A stretch of 64,000 nt of DNA from Dryocosmus kuriphilus. Taxonomy: Eukaryota; Arthropoda; Insecta; Hymenoptera; Cynipidae. Shown piece after piece: positions 21,887 through 32,125 of the stretch (position 1 is its first letter; each line of letters starts with the position of its first letter). The stretch is taken from positions 211,770,011 through 211,834,010 of the forward strand of contig CM076189.1 in NCBI GenBank assembly GCA_038277395.1, read 5' to 3'. Under the pieces are notes generated by a model. The model saw nothing but the letters and a program-made list of their open reading frames with translations, was not told where the DNA came from and made no database searches. Position numbers and translations under genes: made by a program.

Positions 21887-23060
21887 AAATAAGAATAAAT
21901 ATAATCAAAAATAATATAAAAATTCGAAAAGCTACGTTAATAATTTTTTCTAAAAATAATAAATTATAAATGTTTACCTTAAAATGTCAATCGATGTTGT
22001 ACATAAAATTAAAATATCTCTAGTGCAAAAACCGAAGTCAATAAATGTCAATAATGATAAGTTTGAGTTCTATCAAATTTTTCATCCTTCATATGTTGTT
22101 TTTCAACAAAATTTTGTGTAAAAAATCACATTTTAGTCAACACTTTATACAATCTTTAATCATATTTGAAGTTCCGATGTTTCTGGAACTCCAAAATTAT
22201 AAATATTACATTTTGAAGTAGAGATGCTTACGTTCGGACGATAAACGGTGTACTGATTATCAAGGTACAAATTTATAGAGAAACATAATAAACCTCTGAT
22301 GAAAAGCGCACCAAAGCCTTGAGAAATAAATATTAAACTAATGAGACTGAATGACATTTTTTAGTTTAGAATGCACTGGTAAATCTGGTTTATATTTTTT
22401 ATTTCTGTATTCAGATTTATTGAGATTTTAAAATGTTTTTTAATATAAATAGATTCTAAAATTCTTCTTTTAAACATATCTATTTCTCGAGCTAGAATTT
22501 TGACATTATTAAAATCAAAATCATGGTTTAAATTCCATGAATGTTGTGATAAGCCTGTATTTAAATTTCCAATTTCGCAATCCCTTTTATGCTCGTAAAT
22601 TCTTGTTTTTAATCTCCTGCCAGTTTCACCAATATATACTTTATCACAAATTTTACATTTAATAAGATAAATAACTCCAGGTTGGTTTTCAATATTGTCA
22701 AAATCTTCTTTATTTGTAATAAATGTGTCTAAAGTGTAATTATTATTGAAATGAACATTAATATCAAATTTCTTTAAAGACCTTCTCAATCTTTCTGAAA
22801 GACCTTGTATATAAGGCAAAGTGACATTTCAATCAGTTTTTTTAAATTGTTCCAAATATTTATTTTTCTTCCTTTCAATGTTAGAGGAGTTATAAATTTC
22901 GTGAATTCGTTCTTTAATTACATTTTCTATCAACGGAAGCGGATAATTATTCAATTGTAAAGTTTCTTTTAATTGCTCTAAATTTTCTTGTCTAAATTTT
23001 ACATCACTTAATTTAATGTACCTATCGATCAAGCCTTTTATCAATTTATTTTTTATTTTT
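21838..23060 (-). mobile_element. Penelope-like element fragment, minus copy (GIY-YIG endonuclease end)
   Basis: Frame pieces 23044-22829 and 22819-22361 encode the linker and C-terminal GIY-YIG nuclease: GVIYLIKCKICDKVYIG and TGRRLKTRIYEHKRD. A TGA lies between the pieces. The reverse transcriptase is missing, so the copy is 5'-truncated. The 3' part runs to about 21838 and ends with GAAACGTCGAAA (reading the minus strand), a motif typical of the hammerhead ribozyme in Penelope-like elements. The nuclease makes the nick that starts target-primed reverse transcription. Confidence 0.85.
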
Positions 23061-23124
23061 TAAAAATTTTTATTATTTTTTTTATTATTTTTTATTATTT
23101 TTAATTTTTATTAATTTATCAATT

Positions 23125-23965
23125 TTTTTATATTACAATTGAATAATTATCCGCTTCCGTTGATAGAAAATGTAATTAAAGAACGAATTCACGAAATTTA
23201 TAACTCCTCTAACATTGAAAGGAAAAAAAGAAATATTTGGAACAAATTTAAAAAACTGATTTAAGTGTCACTTTGCCTTATATACAAGGTCTTTCAGAAA
23301 GATTGAAAAGGTCTTTAAAGAAATTTGATATTAATGTTCATTTCAATAAAAATCACACTTTAGATACATTTCTTACAAATAAAAAAGATTTTGACAATAT
23401 TGAAAACCAATCTGGAGTTATTTATCTTATTAAATGTAAAATTTGTGGTAAAGTATATATTGGTCAAACTGGCAGGAGATTAAAAACAAGAATTTACGAA
23501 CAGAAAAGGGATTGCGAAATTGGAAATTTAAATATAGGCTTATCACAACATTCATGGAATTTAAACCATGATTTTGATTTTAATAATGTCAAAATTCTAG
23601 CTCGAGAAAAAGATATGTTTAAAAGAAGAATTTTAGAATCTATTTATATTAAAAAACATTTTAAAATCTCAATAAATCTGAATACAGAAATAAAAAATAT
23701 AAACTAGATTAACCAGTGCATTCTAAACTAAAAAATGTCATTCAGTCTCATCAGTTCAATATTTATTTCTCAAGGCTTTGGTGCGCTTTTCATCAGAGGT
23801 TTATTATGTTTCTCTATAAATTTGTACCTTGATAATCAGTACACCGTTTATCGTCGGATCGTAAGCATCTCTACTTCAGAATGTAATATTTATAATTTTG
23901 GAGTTCCAAAAAACATCGGAACTTCAAATATGATTAAAGATTGTATAAAGTGTTGACTAAAATGT
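23125..23965 (+). mobile_element. Penelope-like element fragment, plus copy, head-to-head with the first
   Basis: From ACAATTGAATAATTATCCGC onward this is an inverted near-copy of 22117-22965. The frame 23273-23707 reads the same GIY-YIG domain (GVIYLIKCKICGKVYIGQ) without interruption, ending KNIN and a stop; frames upstream also read through TDLSVTLPYIQG. It stops matching after TTGACTAAAATGTG, short of the hammerhead-like region. An AT-only linker (23045-23124) separates the two heads. Confidence 0.85.
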
Positions 23966-24669
23966 GTGAGTTTCGACTCTTCTTATCGGTCGCTAGACGA
24001 ATGTCCGATGATGAAAAACTTACAATATTCTCAATAAAAATAAATACATTATTCAACTGTATCCTGTAAATTATGTGAATTTACATATGAGAATTAATAT
24101 GCCTAGTGAACTCGACGATTCCTATGTGTGATAAAAATCTAGAAATGTTCGATTGATTTTAAAAAATAAAATTGTTATGCATTGCCATTATCATGAGTAA
24201 TAATATTATCTTGATTTTATTTTTGAACATAATCTTCAGTCATTTTCAATACTCGTATTACTAGCATTAGGTTTATTACGTAAATTAATATTTATTTCTA
24301 TGATGGTTCATTGAACAAACTTTGCAGGCATTCAAATTTCAAACTTAGTCGCGCGCAGCCACCTACTATAGAGGCGTAGGCTGCGCGCGCTTCGGGAGCC
24401 AAAATAGATGCTGGCGTGAACGGCTCGTGTCTTGAGTCCGGTCTCAAGACGGTGTATCGATTCATGTCACGCCTCGAGATGGCCCTTAAGTCTCGCCTCA
24501 AATTTTAGCTTGAGTAAGGTGTTCATAATTCATAGTCCGTGCTTGAGAACATCTTAGCGATGTATGTATTCATAGTCAGTACAAGACGATCTTATAGGGT
24601 AAACAAGCATGGCGTATTTCGAGTCCGGAGTTGACTTGAGACAGTATTTTGCGCCGCAAAGTGAGAGAA

Positions 24670-25240
24670 ATGGATTTATTTATTGAGAATATTATTGATA
24701 TTGAAGAAAACGATAATGACGTGGTAATACGTGTGCCTAAAAAGTATGTGCGCGATTTTCAAAACCCGTTTGAGTACTATAATGAGAGGAACTTCAAAAA
24801 AGGTATAGATTTGATAAGAACAATGTGATGTATAGAATCTTGCCAGAAATTGAAGCAGGTTTAACCAAAGACAACAGACGAGGTTTACCAATTCCACCTG
24901 TTTTTCAATTACTGGTCTGCTTACGATTTTATGCAACAGCTAGTTATCAGGTAAGCTATAATCTTATAAATCCGTAATCCCCTAACCTAGTATATTGTGT
25001 AGAAGGCAAGAAACATTTTATTTTGTTGAATATTATAATTAATATAAACATTGTGGGCATCTTGTTTCAGCTAGTAAATGCCAATTTACTAGGAATCTCA
25101 CAATCAACAGTATCAAGAATTGTATTTCGTGTAACTCAATTAATTGCAAGTCTATTCACTTTATGCATATGAATGCCAACAACAGCAAATGCCCAAACTG
25201 AGAATCGACGATTTTTTACACAACTTGCTTTTGGGCAAGG
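24670..25240 (+). pseudogene. HARBI1-like (PIF/Harbinger) transposase, 5' part only
   Basis: An ATG at 24670 starts MDLFIENIIDIEEN. NPFEYYNERNFKK and RGLPIPPVFQLLVC follow, then FYATASYQ, the typical N-terminal region of HARBI1-type transposases. A donor GTAAGC at 24951 and acceptor TTGTTTCAG at 25070 bound an intron. Exon 2 begins LVNANLLGISQSTVSRIV, the helix-turn-helix-like block. One base is missing in the A-run near 24799, and a TGA follows near 25168. The DDE catalytic core is absent, deleted before 25300. The gene cannot make an active enzyme. Confidence 0.8.
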
Positions 25241-25836
25241 ATAAATTTGCAAACCCAAACAGCGTTTAACCATGATGCGATCTCGATTCCCGCAAATCCC
25301 GCGTCCGCCTTGGTCGATGATTCCCGCGCGCCGAATATTGTCATTGATCATGAAATATATTGAGAGGAGAAGCAACAACTCATATTTCCGATCTAGAAAC
25401 ACGTATTCTGATTGGCGGATCTATTGGAAGGACTCTCAGGAACGTGGAATACGGAATAAGAACGTCTTGAGCATTTTCTTGGTCAAGCTTCTGCTTAAGA
25501 AGAATATCTTGGTGAAGACGAACTTATTTCCTGACTATGAATATATTTCGTCTTGAGACGGTCTTGAATGAGTAAGACGATCTTAGTCAAGATCGCCTTA
25601 AAGCTGGATAATAAGCTCGGACTATGAATACGGCTCCTATGTTCAGGCTGACCATCCATTTTTCTGCGTGCAGATGTCTCGCTCTCCAGGAAACTCAAAG
25701 TCTGCTCGACACCCTAAATCTCTTACCTGGAGGTCTCATGACTAGACCCTTTAATTTCTTAACTGTTTTAAGTTTTGTACCTGAGCGTGAGCGAGAGTGG
25801 AAAGGTTTTTCCACTCAATATTATTACAATTTTGCC

Positions 25837-26268
25837 TTAAGAGCACATGGTAGTCTATGACGTACTAAATTAATGGCCTTGCAATGTATTTCTTTTGCGC
25901 CTTCTTATTTGTAAAGTAAATAAAATATTGGATCGAAACTTTGGGAAATCTCACAGAAAATGTATTATCCGACCTCGGTCTGGCCCCTTGATGTTTGTAT
26001 TTAGTACGAAAAAGTTGTTTTCTATCAATTTCGTTGTAATCATTTACAAAAGCTCTAAATTGAGCATGCAAAGTTGGTTTTAAAAAACAGCTTTTCCGTT
26101 GCTAAATACAAAGTCGAAGAGGCCAGACAGCGGTCGGCTAATATATTTTCTTTGATTTACCAAAATTTTAAACCAATATTTTATTTACTTTAAAAATAAG
26201 AAGGCGGAAAATAAATACATTCCAAGGTCATTCATTGATTACGTCGTAGACTACCATTTGCACTTAAT
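25837..26268. mobile_element. Foldback/MITE element, ~215-bp arms
   Basis: The outer ends GCACATGGTAGTCTATGACG (left) and the inverse of GTAGACTACCATTTGCAC (right) start two long inverted arms that share AATGTATTTCTTTTGCGCC, TAAAATATTGG and a GTCTGGCC patch. No coding. A diverged half-copy lies at 52915-53075. Confidence 0.75.
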
Positions 26269-26497
26269 ACCAAAATACTTCCTTTATTTATTTGATATTC
26301 AAGATCTTTTATTTCAAGTGTGAGTATTATTATACATTATTGTCCTTCGTAAAATAAAAGATTTTTTGTATATATAAACAAAAGTGAGGTATTGTTAAAC
26401 ATTACACTTTATTATATGATATAATATCAATTAGCTTTAAAAAACAATTATCTTCTTAGCATCTAGTGAGTATTTCAATTTCTTGTAGATTCCCTAT

Positions 26498-26942
26498 CGG
26501 ACCTTGCGAACGCAATAGTTACGCTGTAACCCTGAAGTAACCTTAAAGTAATCTCGCAATATAATTAATAAAAGCAGAAAAGAACATTTAAATGGTTGCA
26601 TATATAATATTGAGTTAAAATTGACGTTAGAAAATGACGATCTAAATTCATAAATTTGATAAAAAACATTTTGAAGCATCCGCCTGGGATGCGGCAGCCC
26701 GACTTGCAATATTACACGTCTGGTTGCCGTATCCTAGGAATGCTTGAAAATGTTTTTTTCACTTCTACTGCTGAAAAATCAAATGTTTGAATTTAGATCG
26801 TCATTTTCTAACGACAATTTTAACTCAGAATTATAATTTCAACGATTTAAATTTTGATTTTGTTGCTTTCATTAATTATATTGCGAGGTTACTTGAAGGT
26901 TACTTTAGGGTAACGCTGTAACCATTGCGTTCACGCGGTCCG
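26498..26942. mobile_element. MITE with CTAT target duplication
   Basis: Inverted ends of about 80 bp begin CGGACCTTGCGAACGCAATA and CGGACCGCGTGAACGCAATG. Both continue with GTAACC words and CTCGCAATATAATTAAT. The four bases CTAT flank both sides (26494-26497 and 26943-26946). The right end lies about 60 bases beyond the stop codon of the secreted peptide gene, within or just past its 3' end. Confidence 0.85.
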
Positions 26943-27001
26943 CTATGGTTCTTTCACGAAATAAACACTATTTTAATTCAAGCAAAATACAATAAAATTG
27001 A

Positions 27002-30000
27002 TCAAATTTTAACCAAATGAGGGAATCTGTGGTAACTCGAAGAATTAGGATAATCTTCTTCCAATAGATGTGTTTTCAAGGCAAATCCTGGCATCCCCTT
27101 TTCATGAAGATTTCCGATACCACGGAGGTTTAAAGGTATTTGCGATCTTTCCTGGAGATTATTTTTGCCCACATAGCTTGGATACTTCAATCTAAAAACG
27201 GGGATGGATTTTTCCTGGAGGTTATTCACTCCACGAAGTGGTTCCGCTGCAATGATTACCTCTGCTTCATTTTCTTCATCAATGAACCTTTGATCCGGAT
27301 AGAGATCTGCAGGTGCGCAAAGCAAACCACCAATGCTCAAAAGTATCAACGTAATCTGAAAATAATTTTTTTAAATATATGATAACATACGTAACTCATT
27401 ATATTTCCAAATTTTCATGTTTCCCGCACAACCAAGAACTATCCTTTGATCTACATAGAAGTTCTAAAAAAGTTATACAAATTTACTAGGACTTATAATA
27501 TTTACAATATGAGTTTTTCCATAGTGTCAAATGCTCTTATTAAAAAAGGGAAAAATATGATAACAAGATAACACAATGTAATAAAATATAATGTTTATGT
27601 TTTATATTTAGAATATATAATTATAAATTGTTGAAATGATTTACTTTTACTAAAAAAATTGTAATTAAATGATGCAATCGTTTGGATAGTATAAGTTTTA
27701 CTCAATAATAAGATTATAACTATTTCTTGAAGTGATTTTCAAATTTTTTAATCAATTTATGATTGTTGAGTTTTATTATTTAAGAGGAAATGTTAGAAAA
27801 TAGTCGTTCTTCCCTATTATCATCTTAGATCTTTATTTATCTGTAAGATAATTTTCAAAATTTGTTGTTAATATCTGTATTTTTAAATAGTTTGATTCTA
27901 AAGAATCCTGTAAATTGTTATACTTCTTAGACAACATTTGGAAATTATTCAACATTATAAATCATTAAGAATATTCTTTCGACATTTTTTCGCTAATTTG
28001 TCGTGCTCAAAATTTAACTATTTTTTAAGACAATTTCGAAAGAGAGGAATATATTTCCCACCAAGTTTTCAACTTACAAAGACAGAACTCCAGCTGGTCA
28101 CTCCGATTTGGCTGAGACTTCACATTGTGAAAATATATCGCAATCTATCAGAAACGTATTTTTTCTTTCCATCCATATCGAGGTTTGAATATTTACGTTC
28201 GGGGGCGCCATTAACACAGTGAGGGAAAAGTACGATTATTGTTGGTTCAAAAAGTTCCCGACATCGTATTTCTCAACCGATTTAAAATTTTTTGTTTTTA
28301 AATTAAATCCTATTATATTTTTAAAAGATCTTTTGACGATAATATTTGCAAAAGATGTTCATTAATTTGTTATTTAACTTGAAAAATGACAAAAGAAACG
28401 TAATATTTTATATTTTACCTACTTACTTCGTCTCACTTATTGATTTTTTCTAAAAAGCGTATAGAATTGGTCAATTTACACTCGCGAAATATAAATTTTC
28501 ATTACAGATAGATTTTCTTCATTTATTTAAATTTTATAAACAAATTAATGATGAAAACTGTCATCTGCTGTATTTTCTAGGATTAAATGCATTGATTTTA
28601 ATGATATTGTTTTTAAACTATATATGATTGATGCTTAATTACAACCGTATACTGAACGTTGAACTTAGCTCATTTTTTTAACAATTTTAATACAAAATTC
28701 ACTCCTTTGGTGTTTTTTTACATAGAAACTTTTTCTTTTCTGCAGAATCATTCTTTCATCTCAAGAATAATATTTTCACACAATAGATTACCGTTTAATA
28801 ACATCTTTCATTGTTATAAGCATATCAACTCGGAACTTGTTTGTTAAAAATGTTTATAACAATTAAAAATATTCTCATGTTATCGTCGAGTGTTCGATGT
28901 AATTAAACCTTCAATGTATATAATTTAAGATTACAGGTAGAAATAATGCATTCAAACCTCGAAAATACAGCAGATGACAGTTATCTCCATTAATTTGTTT
29001 ATACCAATTAAATAAAGTAACTTCTTCTTTTATGAAAATTTGTAATCCAAGAACGTAAATTGACTAATTCTTTACGTTGTTTAGGGAAAAGCAATAAGTG
29101 AAACGAAGTAAGTAGGTAAAAGATTTTAAAAGTTATGGTTTTTTTGACATTTTTTAAGTTAAATAAATAAAAGAATAAACACTTTTTTCAAAAATTATCC
29201 TAGAAAGGCCTCTTAGAAATTTAATAGGATTTAATCTTTTTTTAAACTTTAAAATCTGTTGAGAAATACAATCTAGGGAACTTTTTGAACAAAAAACTGT
29301 ACTTTTCTCTTACTGGTGCTAATCGCGTGACCGAGCGTAAATATTCAAATCTCGATATTTCGGAAACTAAGGCCCATTGGATTAAAATAAAAAATAATTA
29401 TCTAATAGATTTCGATATATTTTAACTATGTGAAGTCCAGCCAAATCGGTGTGACCAGTTGGAGTTCTCTCCTTGAAAGATTTGTATTTTTCACCCGAAA
29501 TTTTTTGGAACTGCCTGCAAATAGAATAAAAAATTGAAAATCGTAAAATTTCTACAACAAATAAATTTTCTCATATTAAACAAAACTTTATTTGAAATGT
29601 AAGTAATTGACACTTTTAAATTATTGTTTTATTCAAAGATCTTTCAAAAATTTCAATCGCGTTTTTATTTCGGAATCAATAAAAAAACACTAAAAATTCA
29701 GTGAATTTTCATTTATTTCTATTTGTAATTTAGATAAATTGTGTAATTTTGAAACAACCCTTCACAATCTTATAAATATGTGAAAACTGGTTTTGAATCT
29801 TATCATATTTAATATATTATTTATTTCCTTGGATAAAAATTAACAATTCTTGGGTGAAAATGGCAACATCCCTAATATTTATATTCAATTGCACAGAACA
29901 AATTTTCACAATTTTCCACTTTCATAATGCTTTTTCACTGATGATAATGAAAATATTTCAAGACCCTTCGCACTAAAAAGTGAAAACATTAACAAAGAGA

Positions 30001-30093
30001 AGGACGAGTGTTTAATTTAATAAAAGGAATTAATTATTAGTAAAATAAAAAATTGAACCTTTTATTCTTAAGCACGCCACTTACCTCAATCAT
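27002..30093 (-). CDS. Secreted 120-residue peptide precursor with three internal repeats (two exons)
   Basis: Exon 1 codes ATG ATT GAG (30093-30085) before donor GTAAGT. Exon 2 begins at 27355 after TTATTTTCAG and runs to a TGA at 27002-27004, joined in phase 0. Residues 1-19 form a signal peptide (hydrophobic ITLILLSIGGLL, then CAPA). An acidic pro-segment follows (20-44). Three repeats of the form G-x-x-N-L-(Q/H)-E-(K/R)-x-(x)-(I/M)-P occupy residues 45-55, 66-77 and 82-92, each preceded or followed by single basic residues. Apart from Cys16 in the signal peptide there are no cysteines and no dibasic sites. A tiny first coding exon is common in insect secreted-peptide genes. It could be a defence, venom or signalling peptide; I do not recognise the family. 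An ATTAAA lies ~25 bases after the stop. Confidence 0.75.
28083..29477. repeat. Foldback element in the intron of the secreted peptide gene
   Basis: The left arm (~28083-28595) and right arm (~28945-29477) are inverted, diverged copies. They share GAACTCCA-CTGGTCAC, CCGATTTGGCTG, TGAATATTTACG, ATTTAATAGGATTTAAT-like text and CTGTCATCTGCTGTATTTTC. The loop is about 350 bases. No frame is convincing. It is probably an old inverted-repeat transposon. Confidence 0.75.
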
Positions 30094-30123
30094 GTTCGTT
30101 CGAAGTGTTTTGTGCAACTATTC

Positions 30124-30153
30124 ACTGAATCCTCTCGATGACACTGTTATATA
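30124..30153 (-). promoter_or_regulatory. TATA box and TCAGT initiator of the secreted peptide gene
   Basis: TATATAA at 30153-30147 is followed 27 bases later by TCAGT at 30128-30124, the arthropod initiator, giving a predicted start at 30126. The 5' leader is about 32 nt before the ATG at 30093. The spacing is that of a strong regulated insect promoter. Confidence 0.7.
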
Positions 30154-31040
30154 TGTACATGCCAGTACCGGTCTTACATCATCGTGAATTGATATTTTAT
30201 TTTTGTAAGCTTATCTCCTCTTGCTTCAGGAAAAATTTTCGAATTGGTCTCTTTTTTTTCAAAACTGGATTTTAATCTACTTAAGTTGGACATCAACCTA
30301 TCTCATCAAAGCCATAAATTTTCTTCTGAAGAATAAATGTGTTAAGCCCTTTACCTTAATTGCTTGGATTATGTCGAAAAGGATATATTAAGCATTGTAA
30401 ATTTTCTAAAGTATTATTTTCAGGAAATAAATTTGTGCCCCTACCTCATTTTTTGGCTGATATGAAAATGTAATTTGAATAACTAAAATTGTAATTTAAC
30501 CGTAAATCAAATAAAAATCACATAGCCCTTTTTATATTTTACAGATACAATTGAAAAAAAGTATAAAGTTTTTCTCTCGTTTACGAACCATTCATTATTC
30601 GAATGAAAAATGAAATCTTATAAAGTGTCATCTTTTAGGAGAGTTTTCCTTTCAAGAAAATTTTGACAAAAGTTTCATTTTACGAACCTATTCATCATTG
30701 TAAGAATGCAAACAACGAAAGGTTGTAAAACATTTTCTTTTGAGAAAGTTTAACATCCATAGGTATACATCTCTTCTTAAAAGCGAACCCTGTGTATTAA
30801 ATTGACTTATTTTCCCACACCGAGTGAGTGATTTAACGTGGGTGTTCATCTCAGAAGTTTCTTGAACTTGCCATTCCTTCAAGGTTGATCCTCAAAGATC
30901 ATCGATCCTCTGTTAAAATAATCTACTTGTAGTACCATATTTGGATTTGAAAAGAATTTATAACGGACACTAGTTTACCTCGAACATCCAATATCTAACA
31001 CTAATGGTATAATAATAATAATAATAATAATAATTAAAAA
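30154..31040. other. Upstream region without recognised genes
   Basis: AT-rich sequence upstream of the secreted peptide promoter. The only clear element is an (AAT)n microsatellite at about 31009-31034, just before family A copy A6. The minus frame at 30688-30882 has no supporting signals. Confidence 0.5.
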
Positions 31041-31252
31041 TCTGCCCGCTTCGCGGGCACATTCTCATGGCGCGCTTCGCGCGAAGTATGAGCGCGCCTA
31101 GGGCGCGCGTCTGTTGGCGCTCGCGCTTTGATAGGTTATTTACCTCGCGCTACGCGCTCGGTGTTTATATGGATCGTATAAACTTTAAATTAAAAATTAC
31201 AAAAGAAATTATTTTACTTAAGGCTCTATCGCCCTTAAGGAATACATTTTCA

Positions 31253-31289
<37 letters not shown>

Positions 31290-32125
31290 AAGGTGAGCAA
31301 TTCTACTTGTTAATATTTTCTCATATCTTGCATAGTTTTGCTGAAAAGTGGTTTTCTTTATGTTTCATAACATATTTCACGAATAACTCAAAAACTACGC
31401 GTCTGTTCAAAAAAATGATAAAAAGCAAATTTGTAGATCTTTTTGAGGTGAACAACTTTGTTTATTATCATTTCTTTTGTATCTTGCATATTTTGGCGGG
31501 AAATTTTAATTTTTGATTTTTTAATGGCGTTTTCTCGATTAAAATCAAAACCGTGCATTTTATCAAAAAATAATTAAATCAAAATCTGTAGATCTTTTCG
31601 AGCTGAATAACCTTGTTGATTATCATTTTTTCGTATCTTGCATAGTTTGGCGGGAAATTTGAATTTTTGATTTTTAATAACGTTTTCTCCATTAAAACAA
31701 AAACCGTGCATTTTATCAAAAAATCGTTAATACAAAATTTGTAGACCTTTTTAAGATAAACAATTTTGGCTATATACATATTTTCTGTATCTCGCATAGT
31801 TTAGCCGGAAAATGTTTTTTTTTATTTTTTGGAAACAGATTATGATGGATAAAACCAGAACCATTGGTCATAACCCGCTGGTTGACGAACTCGTCCTTAC
31901 TTTTTACGCCTTGAAGAAGTATGCAAAAGCGCAATCCAATCCGATTAGTCCTTCGAAAGTTATCGTGCTAACAGACTGCGACAACAACGACGACGACGAC
32001 AGACAGACACCAACGTAAAACCTATTTTTTCGGATTCATGGGGTCATGAAACGTCGAGATTTCCTGAAATCCGCGAAAGTCAGTTTTCAAATAAAACTAA
32101 TACCTTCTCATTGAGATGAGAATGT
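31041..32125 (+). mobile_element. Family A repeat, copy A6 (plus orientation)
   Basis: Hairpin end TCTGCCCGCTTCGCGGGCA at 31041 and ATTGAGATGAGAATGT end at 32125, with AAAAA on both outer sides. GC palindromes lie at 31067-31165 and a (TC)n run at 31257-31286. The internal ~154-bp units are clear. The family frame (from MMDKTRTIGHNP near 31842) keeps its frame through a short Asp/Asn run but ends early after RQTPT. Confidence 0.8.

Larger units (their letters stand above)
16816..24428 (-). mobile_element. Mutator-like element (MULE) with ~270-bp inverted ends and 10-bp target duplication
   Basis: The ends 16816-17085 and ~24160-24428 are inverted copies that are nearly identical (ACGAGCCGTTCACGCCAGCA and on). 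They are flanked by GTCTTGAGAC at 16806-16815 and GTCTTGAGTC at 24429-24438, a 10-bp duplication with one mismatch, as typical for Mutator elements (9-11 bp). The interior holds a MULE transposase gene on the minus strand. The element has itself been hit by an R1-like retroelement (17169-19203) and holds two Penelope-like fragments. Confidence 0.88.
16779..25637 (+). mobile_element. PIF/Harbinger-type remnant, interrupted by a MULE
   Basis: The ends are perfect inverted repeats GGAGCCGTATTCATAGTC at 16779 and its complement ending at 25637, flanked by TA on both sides (16777-16778 and 25638-25639). PIF/Harbinger elements duplicate a three-base TWA-type target, so this fits if one base changed. 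The MULE at 16816-24428 splits it. Without the MULE it is about 1.25 kb and contains the start of a HARBI1-like transposase gene, so it is an internally deleted copy. Confidence 0.75.
14943..25670. mobile_element. Outermost nested element with CACGGAGAAAAA-type ends
   Basis: The left end CACGGAGAAAAATAGATAGT (14943) is matched in inverted orientation at 25641-25670, where the reverse complement reads CACGCAGAAAAATGGATGGT. The two ends are separated by the younger Harbinger insertion at 16779-25637, so the element itself is about 1.87 kb. It is filled with imperfect repeats of GATGGTCAAA / TTTGACCAT-type words near both ends. No target duplication was found and no transposase is visible. Confidence 0.65.
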
